NCBI RefSeq assembly: GCF_030160455.1
Contig: NZ_BSOJ01000007.1
Span: 1 to 58,100 of the forward strand
Direction: 5' to 3'
Source of the DNA: Limnobacter litoralis
Lineage (GTDB): Bacteria > Pseudomonadota > Gammaproteobacteria > Burkholderiales > Burkholderiaceae_B
Length of the DNA: 58,100 bases
Part shown: piece after piece, positions 57,216-58,100 of the stretch
How positions within the stretch are numbered: position 1 is the first letter of the stretch
Layout: every line of letters starts with the position of its first letter
Made by a program: the position numbers and the translations under genes
The notes under the pieces: model-generated
The model's input: only the letters and a program-made list of their open reading frames with translations
Database searches by the model: none
What the model was told of the DNA's origin: nothing

Positions 57216-57887
57216 ATGACAAGAATTGCCTTGATTCACGCGTTGGCCGACTCGGTTGACCCAGTGAATGACGCCATGCAAGTACAGTGGCCCGACGCCA
57301 CGCGCATGAATTTACTCGACGACAGCCTGTCAGCTGACCTGGCCCGCACTGGTGTGCTGGACGACGCCATGACCCAGCGATTCATTACGCTGAGCGACTA
57401 CGCGCTGGGCACAGGCGCGGACGCCATCCTGTTTACCTGCTCGGCCTTCGGCCCCTGCCTGGATGCGGTGGCCAAACGACACGCGCACTTGCCAGTGCTG
57501 CGCCCCAACGAGGCGATGATCGAGGAAGCGGAAAAACGCATTCGCCACGACGGCGGCAAGTTGGGTTTGCTGTCGACATTTGCACAAACCCTGATCAGCA
57601 TGCCCAAAGAATTTGCCGAAGACATACCCATTGAAACTGAGCTGGCCCCCGGCGCGCTGGCGGCCCTGCAACGCGGCGACGCCGCCACCCACGACACACT
57701 GGCACTTAAAGCGGCAAAGCGTTTGACCGACAAGGGTTGTACGATTATTGCACTGGCTCAATTCAGCCTGGCCCGCGCCGAACCACTGGTTGCACAGGGC
57801 ACCGGGCTGTCTGTGTTGACCACCGTCAACAGCGCAATTAACAAGTTGAAACATGCGTTAAAAGCAAATCAGGAGCAGACAAGCTGA
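57216..57887 (+). CDS. Asp/Glu racemase superfamily protein with one catalytic Cys
   Basis: A 223-residue protein of the aspartate/glutamate/hydantoin racemase fold, which also includes maleate isomerase and arylmalonate decarboxylase. The first-half Cys is C75 in ILFTCSAFGP, with C81 close by. At the mirror position in the second half, where two-base racemases have Cys, the sequence reads IIALAQFSLARA, so it has no second catalytic Cys. That makes a classical racemase unlikely; a lyase, isomerase or decarboxylase role on the imported acid is possible. It is last in the operon-like run. Confidence 0.78.
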   Translation: MTRIALIHALADSVDPVNDAMQVQWPDATRMNLLDDSLSADLARTGVLDDAMTQRFITLSDYALGTGADAILFTCSAFGPCLDAVAKRHAHLPVLRPNEAMIEEAEKRIRHDGGKLGLLSTFAQTLISMPKEFAEDIPIETELAPGALAALQRGDAATHDTLALKAAKRLTDKGCTIIALAQFSLARAEPLVAQGTGLSVLTTVNSAINKLKHALKANQEQTS

Positions 57888-57907
57888 TCAGTTTGGCATT
57901 TTAATAA

Positions 57908-58100
57908 TCAGAGTTTCTTGTTCTTGACTATGTCGTAACCTTGCTTGACAGCCCCCAGGCCTGAACCGATCTCGTTCTGGGGCGTGTATTCTTCGAGGTA
58001 TTCAGAAAACGAGAGACTGATGACTTCTTTGTCCGGAGCCTGTAAAAAATTCTGTGTAAGTTCATTCGGAATCAAGGGTGGTGAACGGTAACTCGTTCGC
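57908..58100 (-). CDS. C-terminal part of an unrecognised gene, cut by the window edge
   Basis: On the minus strand an open frame enters from the right edge and ends at a TGA (57908-57910). It encodes 63 residues including SLSFSEYLEEYTPQNEIG and ending YDIVKNKKL. No family is recognised from this tail. It converges with the racemase-family gene, 20 bp apart. Confidence 0.5.
   Translation of the reverse strand, partial: RTSYRSPPLIPNELTQNFLQAPDKEVISLSFSEYLEEYTPQNEIGSGLGAVKQGYDIVKNKKL

Overview
The window looks like chromosome of a betaproteobacterium, most likely order Burkholderiales (a Limnobacter-like organism is a guess that I cannot confirm). The reasons are gene content (RdgC, XdhC/MobA-like molybdenum hydroxylase maturation, PcaR-type IclR control of pcaIJ, TRAP transporters, PQQ alcohol dehydrogenase with a cytochrome c), mid-50s to about 60% G+C by eye, and tightly packed operons. 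No transposase, integrase, CRISPR array or rRNA is visible. The only RNA-gene trace is a 3' fragment of an initiator tRNA at the extreme left, probably the attachment scar of an integrated element lying further left.

Layout. 1-306: AT-rich element end, tRNA-fMet 3' fragment and a strong terminator. 363-7390: lipid and oxidation block: AraC regulator divergent from a histidine-box desaturase with a coupled small membrane protein, a DUF4197 protein, a PQQ alcohol dehydrogenase plus di-heme cytochrome c, and a class III acyl-CoA desaturase. 7450-12667: single genes (SRPBCC, aldo/keto reductase, DinB, HCCA-isomerase-like, nitroreductase) around an ovoA gene broken by an internal deletion. 12679-18010: LysR regulator divergent from a Tat-exported molybdenum hydroxylase (2Fe-2S subunit, molybdopterin subunit, XdhC, MobA-like). 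17964-19980: amino-acid permease and an unrecognised secreted protein.

19986-29837: apparently lower-G+C metal-efflux block. A porin lacking its signal peptide is followed by a six-gene, fully overlapping operon: TolC-like, membrane fusion protein, HME-type RND pump, OmpR-type regulator, histidine kinase and a VirK/YbjX protein. Just upstream of that operon four hexamers recur at exactly 11-bp steps, 10 bp before a -10 element, as expected for a PhoB/OmpR-type operator.

29844-39057: housekeeping and accessory genes (HNH protein, AhpD-like, DCC thiol oxidoreductase, YgjV, a soluble PAS-PAS chemoreceptor, an AraC-type sensor domain without HTH, EamA transporter, acyl-CoA synthetase, RdgC, amidase). 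39181-42987: the most novel-looking system: rhodanese, radical SAM enzyme with extra cysteines, DUF547 lipoprotein, MauE/DoxX-like membrane protein and exported chalcone-isomerase-like protein; the last four are packed with 2-nt gaps or overlaps.

43046-49616: MFS transporter, YaeQ, Nudix hydrolase, KatG and cytochrome b561 (with a perfect FNR/Anr-type site before katG), second MFS. 49634-57887: IclR regulator with a doubled operator divergent from a lower beta-ketoadipate branch (pcaIJ, maleylacetate reductase, thiolase), a DctQMP TRAP importer and an Asp/Glu-racemase-family protein missing the second catalytic Cys. No ring-cleavage dioxygenase is present, so the substrate is unknown.

A promoter-like heptamer TTACACT recurs on the coding strand 30-46 nt before the start codons of seven genes, which also helped choose starts.
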